Below are positions 39,454 to 49,590 of a DNA stretch of 64,000 bases, piece by piece. The notes beneath the pieces were generated by a model that made no database searches, was not told the origin of the DNA, and saw only the letters and a list, made by a program, of their open reading frames with translations. The stretch comes from Enterococcus rivorum. GTDB lineage: Bacteria > Bacillota > Bacilli > Lactobacillales > Enterococcaceae. The number at the start of each line of letters is the position of its first letter. The stretch's first letter is position 1. Position numbers and translations under genes: made by a program. The stretch covers positions 1-64,000 of the forward strand of contig NZ_MIEK01000012.1 in assembly GCF_001742285.1 (NCBI RefSeq), read 5' to 3'.

Positions 39454-40389
39454 ATGAGAATAAAGCAGCTAGAATATTTAGTAAAAATTGTAGCGTTTGG
39501 TTCCATTAACGAAGCCGCGAAACATCTATATATTACGCAGCCCAGCTTGTCAAATGCGATAAAAGAATTAGAAGAAGAAATGGGGATTCAAATTTTTAAA
39601 AGAAGCCAAAAAGGGGTTGCTTTAACAAATGATGGGTCAGAATTTCTAGCTTACGCTCGCCAAGTTCTAGAACAAGTAGATTTAATGGAAGTTCGATACA
39701 AAAATAAAGAAACAAGGCGTCGTTTATTTTCAGTTTCGGCCCAACACTATGCCTTTGCAGTTCATGCATTTGTGGAATTAATCCGTTCCTATGAAAAAAA
39801 TGAATATGAATTTACCTTCAGAGAAACGCAAACGAATCAGATTATTGAAGATGTCAGCACCTTTCAAAGTGAGATTGGTATTCTCTTTTTAAACGATTTC
39901 AATGAAAAAGTACTTCAAAAATTATTAAAAGAAAAAGAGCTCATTTTCCACCCCCTTTTTATTGCTCGTCCCCATGTTTTTGTTAGTAAAACAAATCCTC
40001 TTGTTGGAAAACCATTTGTCACTTTGGAAGATTTAGAGGATTATCCGTACTTATCATTTGAACAAGGGCAAAATAATTCTTTTTATTTCTCAGAAGAAAT
40101 TTTAAGTACACGCTATTTGAAAAAAAATATTCGTGTCAGTGATCGTGCGACAATTTTTAATTTTTTAATTGGATTGAATGGCTATACTATTAGCTCTGGA
40201 GTAATTAGTACAGAGCTAAACGATGAAAACATAATTGCGATCCCTCTCAAAGTAGAGGAGAGAATGACGATTGGTTGGATTAGTCCTTCAAAGGTAGTCC
40301 TTTCGACAATGGCTCAAGAGTATTTGCGCTATCTAAAAAATCATATCTCAGAATATGGCTTTTCAATAATAAATGAAGAGAATGGTTGA
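39454..40389 (+). CDS. LysR family transcriptional regulator
   Basis: This 311-residue LysR-type regulator has an N-terminal HTH (MRIKQLEYLVKIVAFGSINEAAKHLYITQPSLSNAIKELEEEMGIQIFKRSQKGVALTNDG) and a C-terminal periplasmic-binding-like domain (about 90-300). A longer frame to 39364 exists, but GGGGGAAACC before the ATG at 39454-39456 and the family N-terminus fix the start. It is divergent from ldh and converges on metF through a shared hairpin. Either could be a target, but no binding motif is obvious. A fragment of a second LysR domain lies just upstream. Confidence 0.92.
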   Translation: MRIKQLEYLVKIVAFGSINEAAKHLYITQPSLSNAIKELEEEMGIQIFKRSQKGVALTNDGSEFLAYARQVLEQVDLMEVRYKNKETRRRLFSVSAQHYAFAVHAFVELIRSYEKNEYEFTFRETQTNQIIEDVSTFQSEIGILFLNDFNEKVLQKLLKEKELIFHPLFIARPHVFVSKTNPLVGKPFVTLEDLEDYPYLSFEQGQNNSFYFSEEILSTRYLKKNIRVSDRATIFNFLIGLNGYTISSGVISTELNDENIIAIPLKVEERMTIGWISPSKVVLSTMAQEYLRYLKNHISEYGFSIINEENG

Positions 40390-40416
40390 GTTCCATTGCA
40401 TTCACCATTATACGTA

Positions 40417-40463
40417 AAAGAACCATCCTTCTGATTCAAAAAATGAATCAAGAGGATGGTTCT
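40417..40463. terminator. Shared terminator of LysR gene and metF, overlapping the metF coding end
   Basis: AAAGAACCATCCTTCTGATTCA (40417-40438) pairs with the segment ending at 40463 over about 21 bp. The right arm covers the last codons of metF (KEPSS and stop at 40448-40450), so the protein end and the terminator stem are encoded together. Confidence 0.75.
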
Positions 40464-41329
40464 TTAGGTACATTGAAGAGGCTACGAGTCGCGACTCTAA
40501 TGCGCTGAGCAACATAGGGGTTGTTCATAGTATATAGATGAATGCCATCTACTCCTTGTGCCACTAAATCGACAATTTGATTTATCGCATAAGCAATTCC
40601 TGCATCTCGAAAGGCTTCAGGATTATGTTCATATTTTTCCATCATTTTTATAAACTTCTCTGGCAAACTGACATCAGACATTTTGACTATTCGTTCAACC
40701 TGCTTTTTGTTCACCACAGGCATAATCCCAGCTTGGATAGGTACATCGATATTGGCAATCTCACATTTTTCTTTAAAATTGTAAAATGAACGATTATCAA
40801 AAAATAGCTGAGTTATTAGCTGATCTACTCCACTATCCACCTTGATTTTTAGGCTCTTGATATCTTCAACTGAATTTTTAGCTTCCGCATGAACTTCTGG
40901 ATAGCAAGCCCCAACAACATGAAAATCACCATTTTCTTTAATAAATTGAACTAAATCACTGGCATATTTAAAATCGGTTTTAGGTGTACTATCTGGTAAT
41001 AGATCTCCTCTAAGGGCAAGAATATTCTTTACCTTTTTTTCAGATAACTCATGTAAAATGTCACGTACTTCAGCTTTGGTTAAATTAGCTGCAGGCAAAT
41101 GTGCGACACTTGGCAAAAAATGCTCCTTTTGAATTTTTTCAGCAATATCAACAGTTAATTGATCGTTTATGTTCCCTCCTGCGCCAAAAGTAACACTGAT
41201 AAAATCGGGCTCCAGCCCTTTCAAACGATCTAATGTAGAATAAATCGTTTGAATAGAAGCTGTTGGCCTAGGTGGAAAAATTTCAAATGAAAAGACTGTT
41301 TTCTGCTTAAACAAAGGACCTATTTTCAT
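40448..41329 (-). CDS. metF: 5,10-methylenetetrahydrofolate reductase
   Basis: This 293-residue FAD enzyme makes 5-methyltetrahydrofolate, the methyl donor for methionine synthesis. The TIM-barrel signatures are VFSFEIFPPR, DFISVTFGAGG, VKNILALRGD, and VDQLITQLFFDN with the flavin contacts. The length is that of short bacterial MetF without a regulatory domain. It follows metE by less than one codon on the same strand, so the two form the metE-metF operon, which lets the cell make methionine from homocysteine without cobalamin. Its 3' end doubles as a terminator stem. Confidence 0.95.
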   Translation of the reverse strand: MKIGPLFKQKTVFSFEIFPPRPTASIQTIYSTLDRLKGLEPDFISVTFGAGGNINDQLTVDIAEKIQKEHFLPSVAHLPAANLTKAEVRDILHELSEKKVKNILALRGDLLPDSTPKTDFKYASDLVQFIKENGDFHVVGACYPEVHAEAKNSVEDIKSLKIKVDSGVDQLITQLFFDNRSFYNFKEKCEIANIDVPIQAGIMPVVNKKQVERIVKMSDVSLPEKFIKMMEKYEHNPEAFRDAGIAYAINQIVDLVAQGVDGIHLYTMNNPYVAQRIRVATRSLFNVPKEPSS

Positions 41330-43591
41330 TTAAATCTCTCCTCTCACTTTCTTGACTGCCTTCACCATGTTTACTAAACTTGCTTCTGTTTCTGGAATCC
41401 CACGAGTTTTCAACCCACAATCTGGGTTAATCCAAACACGTTCTTTTGGTACATTAATCAAAATATTTTCTATAGTTTCCTTCAATTCAGTCACACTTGG
41501 TACTCGAGGTGAATGGATATCATACACTCCTGGTCCTACTTGTGTTTGAAAATTGATGGCTTTTAGTGTCTCTAAAATGGTTAAGTTAGAACGTGATGCT
41601 TCAAAAGAAATCACATCTGCATCCATATCCTCAATCTCTTGAATAATATCTGAAAATTCACTGTAGCACATATGTGTGTGAATTTGTGTTGTTGGCTGTA
41701 CTTTACTATGAACTAATCGAAAAGCCGGAATTGCCCAGTCTAAATATTCAGAATGCCAATCCGTTTGACGCAAAGGTAATTTCTCTCTTAATGCTGCTTC
41801 ATCAATTTGAATAATCTTGATCCCGTTTGCCTCTAAATCGAGCACCTCTTCTTGAATTGCTAAAGCTAGTTGCATAGTAGCTGCCTTCAAGCTAATGTCT
41901 TCTCTTGGAAAAGACCAATTTAAAATAGTTACAGGGCCTGTTAACATTCCCTTCATTGGTTTAGTCGTTAAGCTTTGCGCATAGGTTGAGTAAGCAACTG
42001 TCATTGGTTCAGAACGAGAAATGTCTCCCCAAATAATTGGTGGTTTGACGCAACGAGTTCCATAAGACTGAACCCATGCTCTTTTTGTAAATAAATAGCC
42101 TTCTAAGCGTTCTCCAAAATACTCTACCATATCATTCCGTTCAAACTCACCATGGACTAAGACATCCAACCCAATTTTTTCCTGAAATTTCACACATTCG
42201 GCAATTTTTTCTTTATTGAAAGTGTTATACTCTTCTTCACTAATCTCATTTTTTTTGAATTTCGCTCTATTCTGTTTTACTTCTTTTGTTTGTGGAAAAG
42301 AGCCAATTGTTGTAGTAGGAAGGACTGGTAAATTTAATGCTTTTGCTTGAACTAAGACCCTTTCAGAAAGTGGGGCTTGGCGAATGAAATCTGATTCTTT
42401 TAATGATCGAATGTTTTCTTCCACTGCTTGATTTTTGTGAAAACGAGTTTCCGCAAGTAATGTCATATTGTCTTGGAGAAACGATCCATCCTCTTCGTCT
42501 TGAAGAATTTTTTTCAGCTCATTTAGCTCTGTCAATTTTTCAACAGCAAAAGAAAAATGTCTCTTGACTTGATGACTTAGTTCAAGTTCATTTTCCAATG
42601 TAAACGGTACATGAAGCAATGAACAAGATGTATTAAGTACTACCTCTGCTTTAGTTTGAAGTTCCTTGACAAGTTCCAATGTCTTTTCATAGTTATTTTT
42701 CCAAATATTCTTACCGTTAACTACCCCTGCAAAAAGTAATGTCGCTTTTGGAAATCCATATTCTTCTACCAAGGCTAGGTTTTTTCGACCTTCAATAAAA
42801 TCCAAACCAATGCCATCAAAAGGCAATGCTATAACTTCTTGATAAACATCTCTAAGATCACCAAAATACGTTTGTAATTGAATAGATAACATTTTTTTCT
42901 CTGAAAGAAGCTCTTTGTATAAGCCAACAAAAAAGGTTTTATCTGTTTCAGATAAATCTAAAACTAATGCTGGTTCATCTATTTGCACCCACTGACAGTC
43001 TAGTTCTGCTAATTTTTTGATAATTTCTTTGTAGGCAGCAATTATCACCGTTGAGAAATCTGCTGCTTTCTTTTGACCATGATACGTTGCCAATTTCAAC
43101 AAAGTAAATGGCCCAATTAATGTTGGTTTAGTCTCGATTCCTAAAGCTTTTGCTTCTTGATATTCTGTGAACAATTTATCCCCAACTAATTTTATATCCG
43201 TTTCATCATCAATTTCAGGAACCATATAATGGTAATTGGTATTAAACCATTTTTTCATTGCTAAAGCCGTGACATCCCCAGCATCGCCTTGATACCCACG
43301 TGCTAAAGCAAAATATTTTTCTAATGCCGTGACATTCAGTTCACTATATTTTTTAGGAATAATATTCAATAATACCGCAGTATCTAGGGTAGTATCAAAA
43401 AAGGAAAAATCGCCACTAGGGATAAAATCAATTGTTTTTTCTTTAAGTAAACGCCAGTGCTTCTCTCTGATTTTTTTCCCTTGTTCTATCAATTCTTTTT
43501 CTGAAATTTCATTTCTAAAGTATTGTTCTGTCACAAACTTTAATTCTCTTAATTCCCCAACTCTGGGAAAACCCGTAATTGCCGTCTTCAT
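41330..43591 (-). CDS. metE: Cobalamin-independent methionine synthase
   Basis: This 753-residue enzyme transfers the methyl group of 5-methyltetrahydrofolate-polyglutamate to homocysteine. It is a two-barrel protein: the N-terminal barrel starts [17 protein letters not shown], and the C-terminal catalytic barrel starts [15 protein letters not shown]. Zinc ligands His and Cys in THMCYSEF and Cys in NPDCGLKTR are present, with the [13 protein letters not shown] block between. The length is normal. GGAGGGC lies before the ATG. It is first of the metE-metF operon. The 500-bp leader region shows no S-box or T-box motif, so control by a protein regulator is more likely. Confidence 0.96.
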   Translation of the reverse strand: MKTAITGFPRVGELRELKFVTEQYFRNEISEKELIEQGKKIREKHWRLLKEKTIDFIPSGDFSFFDTTLDTAVLLNIIPKKYSELNVTALEKYFALARGYQGDAGDVTALAMKKWFNTNYHYMVPEIDDETDIKLVGDKLFTEYQEAKALGIETKPTLIGPFTLLKLATYHGQKKAADFSTVIIAAYKEIIKKLAELDCQWVQIDEPALVLDLSETDKTFFVGLYKELLSEKKMLSIQLQTYFGDLRDVYQEVIALPFDGIGLDFIEGRKNLALVEEYGFPKATLLFAGVVNGKNIWKNNYEKTLELVKELQTKAEVVLNTSCSLLHVPFTLENELELSHQVKRHFSFAVEKLTELNELKKILQDEEDGSFLQDNMTLLAETRFHKNQAVEENIRSLKESDFIRQAPLSERVLVQAKALNLPVLPTTTIGSFPQTKEVKQNRAKFKKNEISEEEYNTFNKEKIAECVKFQEKIGLDVLVHGEFERNDMVEYFGERLEGYLFTKRAWVQSYGTRCVKPPIIWGDISRSEPMTVAYSTYAQSLTTKPMKGMLTGPVTILNWSFPREDISLKAATMQLALAIQEEVLDLEANGIKIIQIDEAALREKLPLRQTDWHSEYLDWAIPAFRLVHSKVQPTTQIHTHMCYSEFSDIIQEIEDMDADVISFEASRSNLTILETLKAINFQTQVGPGVYDIHSPRVPSVTELKETIENILINVPKERVWINPDCGLKTRGIPETEASLVNMVKAVKKVRGEI

Positions 43592-44092
43592 CTCTTGCCC
43601 TCCTAATAGAAATTTAATTAAATAAATGTTTTGTCTACTTTAACATGATATTTCAATATAGGATAACTCTTATTTTTTATAGATATATATAGTTAAAAAC
43701 TATATATTAATTTATTAGCCTCTTCGTCTAATCATTATAGATAATAAAATATCTAGTATTTATAGGAATTAAACATCTTCTTCCACTGGTTCGAATGTAA
43801 AAATAGTCCTACTAAAATGCGAACCCGTAACACCTACATTTTCAGAAAAATCTAATATTTTAAAATAATAGTTTTACTAAAAAAGGAATTTTTTTGATCC
43901 AATAAAAAAAGGAGTCTGCAAAGTCTCTTTAACTCTGCAACTTCCTTCTTCTTAACTGCCAATCCTATTTCATTTAGTTGGCAACACTAATTTCAAAAGC
44001 AAAACGTTTAACTTCTCTTTACAATTATTTACTTAGCAGCTCATCGAAAAAATAGTGCTCGTATCTACGTTTCCATACTTCTTTACTTCAAT
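43592..44092. other. Intergenic region with terminator hairpins upstream of metE
   Basis: 500 bp between the mannoside-operon regulator and metE. It holds a terminator (43904-43947), a second small hairpin with perfect TGCCAA/TTGGCA arms (43957-43983), and AT-rich DNA nearer metE that must include its promoter. The consensus sequences of SAM riboswitches (S-box) and of the T-box antiterminator were looked for on the minus strand and are absent. Confidence 0.6.
43904..43947 (-). terminator. Terminator of the mannoside operon
   Basis: AAGGAGTCTGCA (43909-43920) pairs with TGCAACTTCCTT (43936-43947), with a 2-nt mismatch, and the minus strand continues into seven T. It is about 145 bp past the RpiR stop. 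Confidence 0.7.
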
Positions 44093-44884
44093 TTATTCAG
44101 ATAGAATTCGTTCTGATTCAATCCAATAATTAACAGAGTCAGAATATAGATGAATATATCGCTCATATATTGTGTCAAGTTGAATAAGAATTGGAATTTG
44201 TGGAGAAATATTCCCTAAGCTTTCTTCTCTCGTAAAACTAGCTGCAAATAATGTTTTATTGGCAAAAGGAATCAAAGGCGAATGTTGATTAGAAGTCACT
44301 AACAAAATAGGGATTTTTCTTTGCTTAGCGACTTGCATAGCTGCTAACATATTTTCATCATTTCCCCGTAAACTAGAAACAAGAATGAGTTCGTCTTTTT
44401 TCGAAAAGTTCGCTGAAAGCATAATTGAATGTTCATCAGAAATGATTCGAACATATTTGCCTAATCTAGAAAATTTAAACTGGAAGTCTCGGCCTGCATA
44501 AGAGTTAAACCCTTTCCCAAAAAAGTGAATAATTTTACATTGATGTAGATACTCACAAAAAGCATCTACATCCATTTCATTGTAAGTACTGTCACTTCTG
44601 GTAGCTAAAGCATGGTAGGAAGCTGTGACAGCTGTAGAAGCAGACCATTCATTTTGATCTTTACTTAAAGATAATTTATACAAAAAAATCAATTCTTTAT
44701 AGTTATTCAGAGCTATTTTTTTACAAAATCTTGTGATAGAAGCTTTTGACACTGATAACTTTTTTGCTAGCTTATCAATTGTTAACGGCTTTTTTTTACT
44801 TAAAAAGTAGTCAGCAATCACTTGCTCTACTACAGTAAAATCCTTACGATAGGATTCCATCAAAATAAAAATATCATCTTGCAA
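44093..44884 (-). CDS. MurR/RpiR family regulator of the mannoside operon
   Basis: The 263-residue protein has an RpiR HTH (about 15-75; TIDKLAKKLSVSKASITRFCKKIALNNYKELIF) and a SIS domain (about 110-235; IIHFFGKGFNSYAGRDFQFKF, then LILVSSLRGNDENML), expected to bind a phosphorylated sugar. It starts at a TTG (44882-44884) with AAGGTG five bases upstream, 14 bp after the GH38 mannosidase stop, and is the last gene of the IIBC-IIA-mannosidase-regulator unit. It probably senses the phosphorylated mannoside and controls its own operon. The TTG start and short spacing suggest low translation. Confidence 0.88.
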   Translation of the reverse strand: MQDDIFILMESYRKDFTVVEQVIADYFLSKKKPLTIDKLAKKLSVSKASITRFCKKIALNNYKELIFLYKLSLSKDQNEWSASTAVTASYHALATRSDSTYNEMDVDAFCEYLHQCKIIHFFGKGFNSYAGRDFQFKFSRLGKYVRIISDEHSIMLSANFSKKDELILVSSLRGNDENMLAAMQVAKQRKIPILLVTSNQHSPLIPFANKTLFAASFTREESLGNISPQIPILIQLDTIYERYIHLYSDSVNYWIESERILSE

Positions 44885-44898
44885 GAGAACACCTTCTT

Positions 44899-47508
44899 TT
44901 AAATAATGCGAATCGTTTTAATTTCTCCTGGCTTAAATTCACCTAAAATAATTTCCTGACCCACTTCTCGCCGGTTTAATGGCATCCCTTTTAAATCTAC
45001 GTATTCATACTGTTGCTCTTTAGAGAGTATAATTTTGCCACCCTGAGTAGTCTGTGTATCGCTTGGATTGTAAAGTCTAACCTCAGAACCTTCTGCCTTT
45101 ACTGCCTTTCTTAATGAACTAAAAACTAAGTTTTCACTTTGCAATGTCATCTCAGCCTTAGGATCTATTTTTTCTGGCAACAGATTGGAAACAAAATATT
45201 TCAGCTTTGTTGTGAATCGATTCAGTTCTTGAATCTGATAATAGGGTTGAGCTACTGCGTAATTAAGATAGTTTCTCATTAATTTCGCTGGATTGTATTT
45301 TTTTTCAAGCTGAATCGCAAATTCAAAAGTCAATGTTTGCAATAATTGGCTATCAGGTGTTGGAATGAGTTTGAATTCATTACCAGAAGCGACTCCTGGT
45401 CGACGTAATAAGTCTGGACGCCCAAGATAACCAACTGATCGGAATAAGGTCAGGGCCATTTGATTATACTTTTCTCCAATCAACTGGTATTCTTTGATTC
45501 CTTTTGTAAATAGTGTAACACTTTTTTCATGGTTATGGGTATTTACATAATGCAACATTGGGAAAATCGTTGTCGGTTCCTCCCGCCAATTAAGCGCCTT
45601 CCAATCATTTATATGAGGATCTTCTACAACACGCTTTATGGTTCCAAATGGAGTGTCAGTATATGAAAATTGATTCTCGTAAGGAACTTGTATAACAGCT
45701 CTCATCCGGTGATTATATGCTGTATTCTGAATTTCTAGATGACACTGAATTTGTTCACTTTCTTTTTGAAGGACGATGGTAAACGTATACGGAACCAACT
45801 GAGTACGGATTTTACGTTGTCGTTCGTCAAGATTTTTCGCAATAAGCCATTGTCCAGACAGCTTCATCCTACTTTGCAGACGATTCGCTTGAACAGCTAT
45901 CTCTGCCTCATCAAAATAAAGATTGTATTGATCGTCTTCATAGGGTGGGGAATAATCATAAGTATCGCCTTCATCGCCACTATCTTCGATTTTCAAAAAG
46001 TTTTTGTGTAATTGACCACTTTGCTTCTCTTTTAGACAGAGTTGTCCATTAACTAGAAAGATCTGATAATGGCTATTTTCGATATTCGGCTCTGTTTTCT
46101 TGTTGGTAGGAACGATTGTTTCTTTGTTACAAATTTGATAACTTGTAAATCCTAACGCTGGTATTTCTGCTTCAAACATAATCGTGTGAATGTAATAAAA
46201 CTGACTTTGATCCATTTCAGTAACATTTCTTTTTATGGAACCATTATATTCTTTAACGGTTTGAAGGACTTCAATGGGGAGGGAGACGCCCTCTTTTTGG
46301 ATGGATACCTCATGATGTTCAGAAGAAATAGCAACAGTCACTATTTTTTTAGTTCCCCATGGCAATGTATTGAAAAGGGTCAGCTTATTTTGCTGAGCAT
46401 CCACCCGTGATTCAGCAATCTTACGTGTTAAATAATCGATAATGGAAGCTGAAAGTTGATCCGCCTCAATTAAGCGGTCTAAAATGATTTTATTTGTTGC
46501 ATCACTATTACAACCACCTGCGCTATCATGCGCTTGACTTTTGTTCAATAATTTCCAAATTCGATCCAAAGCGCCTTGTTTATATGGGATTCCCCATTTT
46601 TCAGCTAAGGTCATCAAAGGCTCCACCTGATAGATCATCCGTCTTTCAACCTGATCATGCAAATATTTGTGATCGTATCGGGAAGAATAAATCGAACGAT
46701 GAATTTTTGAAACAGAACTGGAAATAAATTCTCCCTGCACCTCAACTAAAGGATAATTTTGAATTTCCTTAAAAAACTGCTCATAGGAACTCTCAACTAG
46801 TTCATATTCAGGTAAGTTTTCATTGTATCGATCAATTCGTTCTCTTAGATTAAAATCAACATATCTTTGATCTCCTCCAACAGGCAGTACTAACTGCTGA
46901 TTTGTAGCCCCGTTCTCTATTATGTTCATCAAGCTTTGATAGTTATCATCAGTGATAAGCCCCACGCCAACAAAATAACCATTTTTTATATTTGAAACAG
47001 TAACTTTTGAACCATCTTCACTGAACCAATCAAATTCTCTATCTGTCGTCACATCATTAGGAACCCCTCGCCAAAAAACCGCATGATTGATTCCTAACCC
47101 ATTATAGATTTTCGGCATGTCTTTGCTTTGCCCAAATGAATCTGGAAGATAACCAATATTCATATAACCACCTAAATTATTTGCTAGATCCATCCCCAGA
47201 TTCAGATTTCTAACAATTGATTCTCCCGAAACAATCAACTCATCGGTTTGTGTATACCAAGGACCGATTTTTAAACGCCCCTCAACAACCAAATCTTTAA
47301 TTCTTTCTTTTTGTTCAGGAAAGCATTGAAGATATTCATCTAAGATACTCATTTGACCATCTAATAAATAGAAATCTATTTGGTTTGTTTCCAAAGCGTT
47401 CATCACTTCATCCATATGGTACGCAAGCTGAATAAATGATTCATTCGTTGTAAAATACCATTCAAAATCCCAATGAGTGTGATGAATAACATGTACTTTT
47501 TTCTTCAT
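44899..47508 (-). CDS. GH38 alpha-mannosidase (mannosylglycerate hydrolase type)
   Basis: This 869-residue glycoside hydrolase family 38 enzyme has zinc ligands in the opening HHTHWDFEWY and the nucleophile Asp in LPDSFGQSKDMPKIY. The second His of the zinc site is in KSQAHDSAGGCNSD. The alpha-mannosidase middle domain and beta-sandwich C-terminal domain follow. With a fructose-family PTS it resembles E. coli MngB, which hydrolyses 2-O-(6-phospho-mannosyl)-glycerate, and the streptococcal GH38 enzymes acting on mannosides. No signal peptide is present, so it acts on imported, phosphorylated substrate. GAGGAGGAAAC lies before the ATG. The exact substrate is inferred from context. Confidence 0.92.
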   Translation of the reverse strand: MKKKVHVIHHTHWDFEWYFTTNESFIQLAYHMDEVMNALETNQIDFYLLDGQMSILDEYLQCFPEQKERIKDLVVEGRLKIGPWYTQTDELIVSGESIVRNLNLGMDLANNLGGYMNIGYLPDSFGQSKDMPKIYNGLGINHAVFWRGVPNDVTTDREFDWFSEDGSKVTVSNIKNGYFVGVGLITDDNYQSLMNIIENGATNQQLVLPVGGDQRYVDFNLRERIDRYNENLPEYELVESSYEQFFKEIQNYPLVEVQGEFISSSVSKIHRSIYSSRYDHKYLHDQVERRMIYQVEPLMTLAEKWGIPYKQGALDRIWKLLNKSQAHDSAGGCNSDATNKIILDRLIEADQLSASIIDYLTRKIAESRVDAQQNKLTLFNTLPWGTKKIVTVAISSEHHEVSIQKEGVSLPIEVLQTVKEYNGSIKRNVTEMDQSQFYYIHTIMFEAEIPALGFTSYQICNKETIVPTNKKTEPNIENSHYQIFLVNGQLCLKEKQSGQLHKNFLKIEDSGDEGDTYDYSPPYEDDQYNLYFDEAEIAVQANRLQSRMKLSGQWLIAKNLDERQRKIRTQLVPYTFTIVLQKESEQIQCHLEIQNTAYNHRMRAVIQVPYENQFSYTDTPFGTIKRVVEDPHINDWKALNWREEPTTIFPMLHYVNTHNHEKSVTLFTKGIKEYQLIGEKYNQMALTLFRSVGYLGRPDLLRRPGVASGNEFKLIPTPDSQLLQTLTFEFAIQLEKKYNPAKLMRNYLNYAVAQPYYQIQELNRFTTKLKYFVSNLLPEKIDPKAEMTLQSENLVFSSLRKAVKAEGSEVRLYNPSDTQTTQGGKIILSKEQQYEYVDLKGMPLNRREVGQEIILGEFKPGEIKTIRII

Positions 47509-47601
47509 GTTTCCTCCTCTTCCCTTCCATCAAACTATCTATCGAAAAAAACTGACTTCTGTTCTACTGACTTCTGTTCTATCGTTTCAAAATAATGATC
47601 C

Positions 47602-48054
47602 TTAAAAATCAATCTGATTGACAATATCCGCAATTTTTTCTGGGCTCTCTTCCTTCAAGACTCCTTCTCTAAACTCATCGTCAATTAATTTACGTGCAAT
47701 TAGACTCAATAATTTCAGATGCTCTTTCGCTCCTTCTTCAGGAATTGTCAAGGCAAAAGCCACTTTAATCGGCTGACTATCAAGCGCCTTCCATGGGATT
47801 GCATGAGAAAATTTCACTAAAAATAGGCCTGGTTTCAAAACAGTGGCGTGTTTACTATGCGGAATCGCAATTTGATCTTTAAATCCTGTTGTAGATTCTA
47901 CTTCTCTTGCTTTTAACCCTTCATAATAAAATTCCTCACTTGCTACAAAGCCTTTTTCAAAAGCAAAGTTTGCAATGACTCTAAAAGCCTCCTCTTGTGT
48001 TTTTGCTCCATCATCAAATAAAATATGTGTTTGATTAAATACTTTAGCATTCAT
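47602..48054 (-). CDS. PTS fructose/mannoside-family IIA component
   Basis: This 150-residue EIIA of the fructose-mannitol family (PTS_EIIA_2) has its phosphorylated His in QIAIPHSKHATV, followed by GLFLVKFSHAIPW and the conserved EHLKLLSLIARKL helix. It accepts phosphate from HPr and hands it to the IIB domain of the adjacent IIBC. It is separate here, whereas in E. coli MngA the IIA, IIB and IIC domains are one chain. GGAGGAAG lies before the ATG. It lies between the IIBC and GH38 genes on the same strand. Confidence 0.93.
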   Translation of the reverse strand: MNAKVFNQTHILFDDGAKTQEEAFRVIANFAFEKGFVASEEFYYEGLKAREVESTTGFKDQIAIPHSKHATVLKPGLFLVKFSHAIPWKALDSQPIKVAFALTIPEEGAKEHLKLLSLIARKLIDDEFREGVLKEESPEKIADIVNQIDF

Positions 48055-48093
48055 TCTACTTCCTCCAAATGTTCCTTTATTTCTGTTTCTTGA

Positions 48094-49590
48094 TTAAATT
48101 GAAGCAACTTCCTCTTCAATATTTTTTAGTTTTGGATTACGGGTCAGCCCAATTAACAAAGCAGTGGTTAAAATTCCGACACTGACACATAGAATCCATG
48201 TAACAAAAGGAATCGGTTGTTCGATATAGCCGATAAATGTCCCTAATGGAGAACCAATTCCACCATAAAATTTGCACCCAGTCGCTGAAACTAAACCACC
48301 TGCGACAGCAGAACCAACAACATTCGCAAAAATCATCCGAACAGGATCGGCTGCCACGAAAGGAATCGCTCCCTCTGTCACACCAACAATTCCCATACCA
48401 AATGCGGCACTTGCTGCAACTTTTTCATCTTTACTAAATTTATTTTTAAATAAGATTGTTGCCAACCAAACGCCTAATGGAGCCACTGAAATCGCTGCTT
48501 GTGTTGCTGTTCCTGGAACAAAATTTGCTCCTTCAATCCCATACTTAGTTAATGTGTCTGTAAAAATAGCCGTTCCAAATACTAGCGCTGTTTTATTAAT
48601 TGGCCCTCCTAAATCGAAGCCGATCATCGCTCCACAAATTGCTCCTATCAGGATTGGGGCACCTGCATAATTGTCATTTAAGGCGGTCAATCCTTTATAC
48701 ATCGAATCCATCCCAATCGCAATTGGGGTACCAATGACATATAGAACGATTAATGTAATCACCAAAGTAGCAATAAAGGGAATAATCATGATGGGAACAA
48801 TTGGTATCAAAAGCTTAGGCCATTTAATTTTCTTAAGCCCTTTAACCATATATCCGACGATGAACGCTACAATAATCGCTCCAATAAACCCGCCACCTGC
48901 TTCAGCTCCTAAAAATTCAGGGTCATTAACTAAATAAGCCCCCATCATGGCTGGTGCAATGGCTGGTTTGTCTGCGATTGAATTTGCAACAAATCCGGCA
49001 AAGAGTGGAATCATCAATTTAAACCCAACTTGTCCAACGTAGAATAGCTTAGACATCAAAAAGCCCATATTTGTATCTAAATCAAACCCCCATTTCACGA
49101 TACGTCCAAGATCGTCTTTCTGAAACGCATAGATGTTTGCAATGGTTAAAATCAGCCCAGCTGCAATAACCATCGGAACCATATAAGAAATGCCACTCAT
49201 AACATGAGTAAAGAAGCCGATTTTTTCTTTGTCATTTCCAATTTGAATTTTCCCAACTTTAGATCCTTTTTTTCCAAATACTTCTGCTTCTTCAAACGCT
49301 GTCTTGATTAATGATGCTGCGTCTTCTATTGCAGGGATTGATTTTGTAACATATAGAGGTTTACCTGTAAAACGAATCGGATCTATTTTTATATCTGCAG
49401 CAATTAATACTAAATCTGCCTGTTCAATATCTTCTGCGGTTAAAACATTTTCCGCTCCAATGGCGCCGTTTGTCTCAACTTTCACTTCGTACCCCAACTT
49501 TTTCGCAGCTTGTTCAATTGATTCTGCTGCCATATACGTATGAGCAATTCCTGCAGCACAAGCTGTTACCGCTACTATTTTTTTAGCCAT
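48094..49590 (-). CDS. PTS fructose/mannoside-family IIBC permease
   Basis: The protein, about 498 residues, has an N-terminal IIB domain (1-105) with phosphocysteine in VTACAAGIAHTYMAAE, and a IIC permease with eight or more membrane segments (about 130-490; GISYMVPMVIAAGLIL and GAICGAMIGFDLGGPINKTALVFG). This is the fructose family, whose members also import mannosylglycerate and other mannosides. The frame opens at a GTG (49599) inside the AGGAG site, so the ATG at 49588-49590 is taken. It is first gene of the operon with IIA, GH38 and RpiR, so the imported sugar is probably an alpha-mannoside rather than fructose. Confidence 0.93.
   Translation of the reverse strand: MAKKIVAVTACAAGIAHTYMAAESIEQAAKKLGYEVKVETNGAIGAENVLTAEDIEQADLVLIAADIKIDPIRFTGKPLYVTKSIPAIEDAASLIKTAFEEAEVFGKKGSKVGKIQIGNDKEKIGFFTHVMSGISYMVPMVIAAGLILTIANIYAFQKDDLGRIVKWGFDLDTNMGFLMSKLFYVGQVGFKLMIPLFAGFVANSIADKPAIAPAMMGAYLVNDPEFLGAEAGGGFIGAIIVAFIVGYMVKGLKKIKWPKLLIPIVPIMIIPFIATLVITLIVLYVIGTPIAIGMDSMYKGLTALNDNYAGAPILIGAICGAMIGFDLGGPINKTALVFGTAIFTDTLTKYGIEGANFVPGTATQAAISVAPLGVWLATILFKNKFSKDEKVAASAAFGMGIVGVTEGAIPFVAADPVRMIFANVVGSAVAGGLVSATGCKFYGGIGSPLGTFIGYIEQPIPFVTWILCVSVGILTTALLIGLTRNPKLKNIEEEVASI

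Noticed and set aside
43592-44092. SAM riboswitch or T-box upstream of metE
   Set aside because: Neither the S-box core nor the T-box antiterminator AGGGTGGNACCGCG was found on the minus strand; only plain terminator hairpins are present.
48237-48937. Long plus-strand frames opposite the PTS IIBC gene
   Set aside because: They are antisense shadows of a strongly conserved permease; products are Ala/Pro/Ile-rich with no domains.
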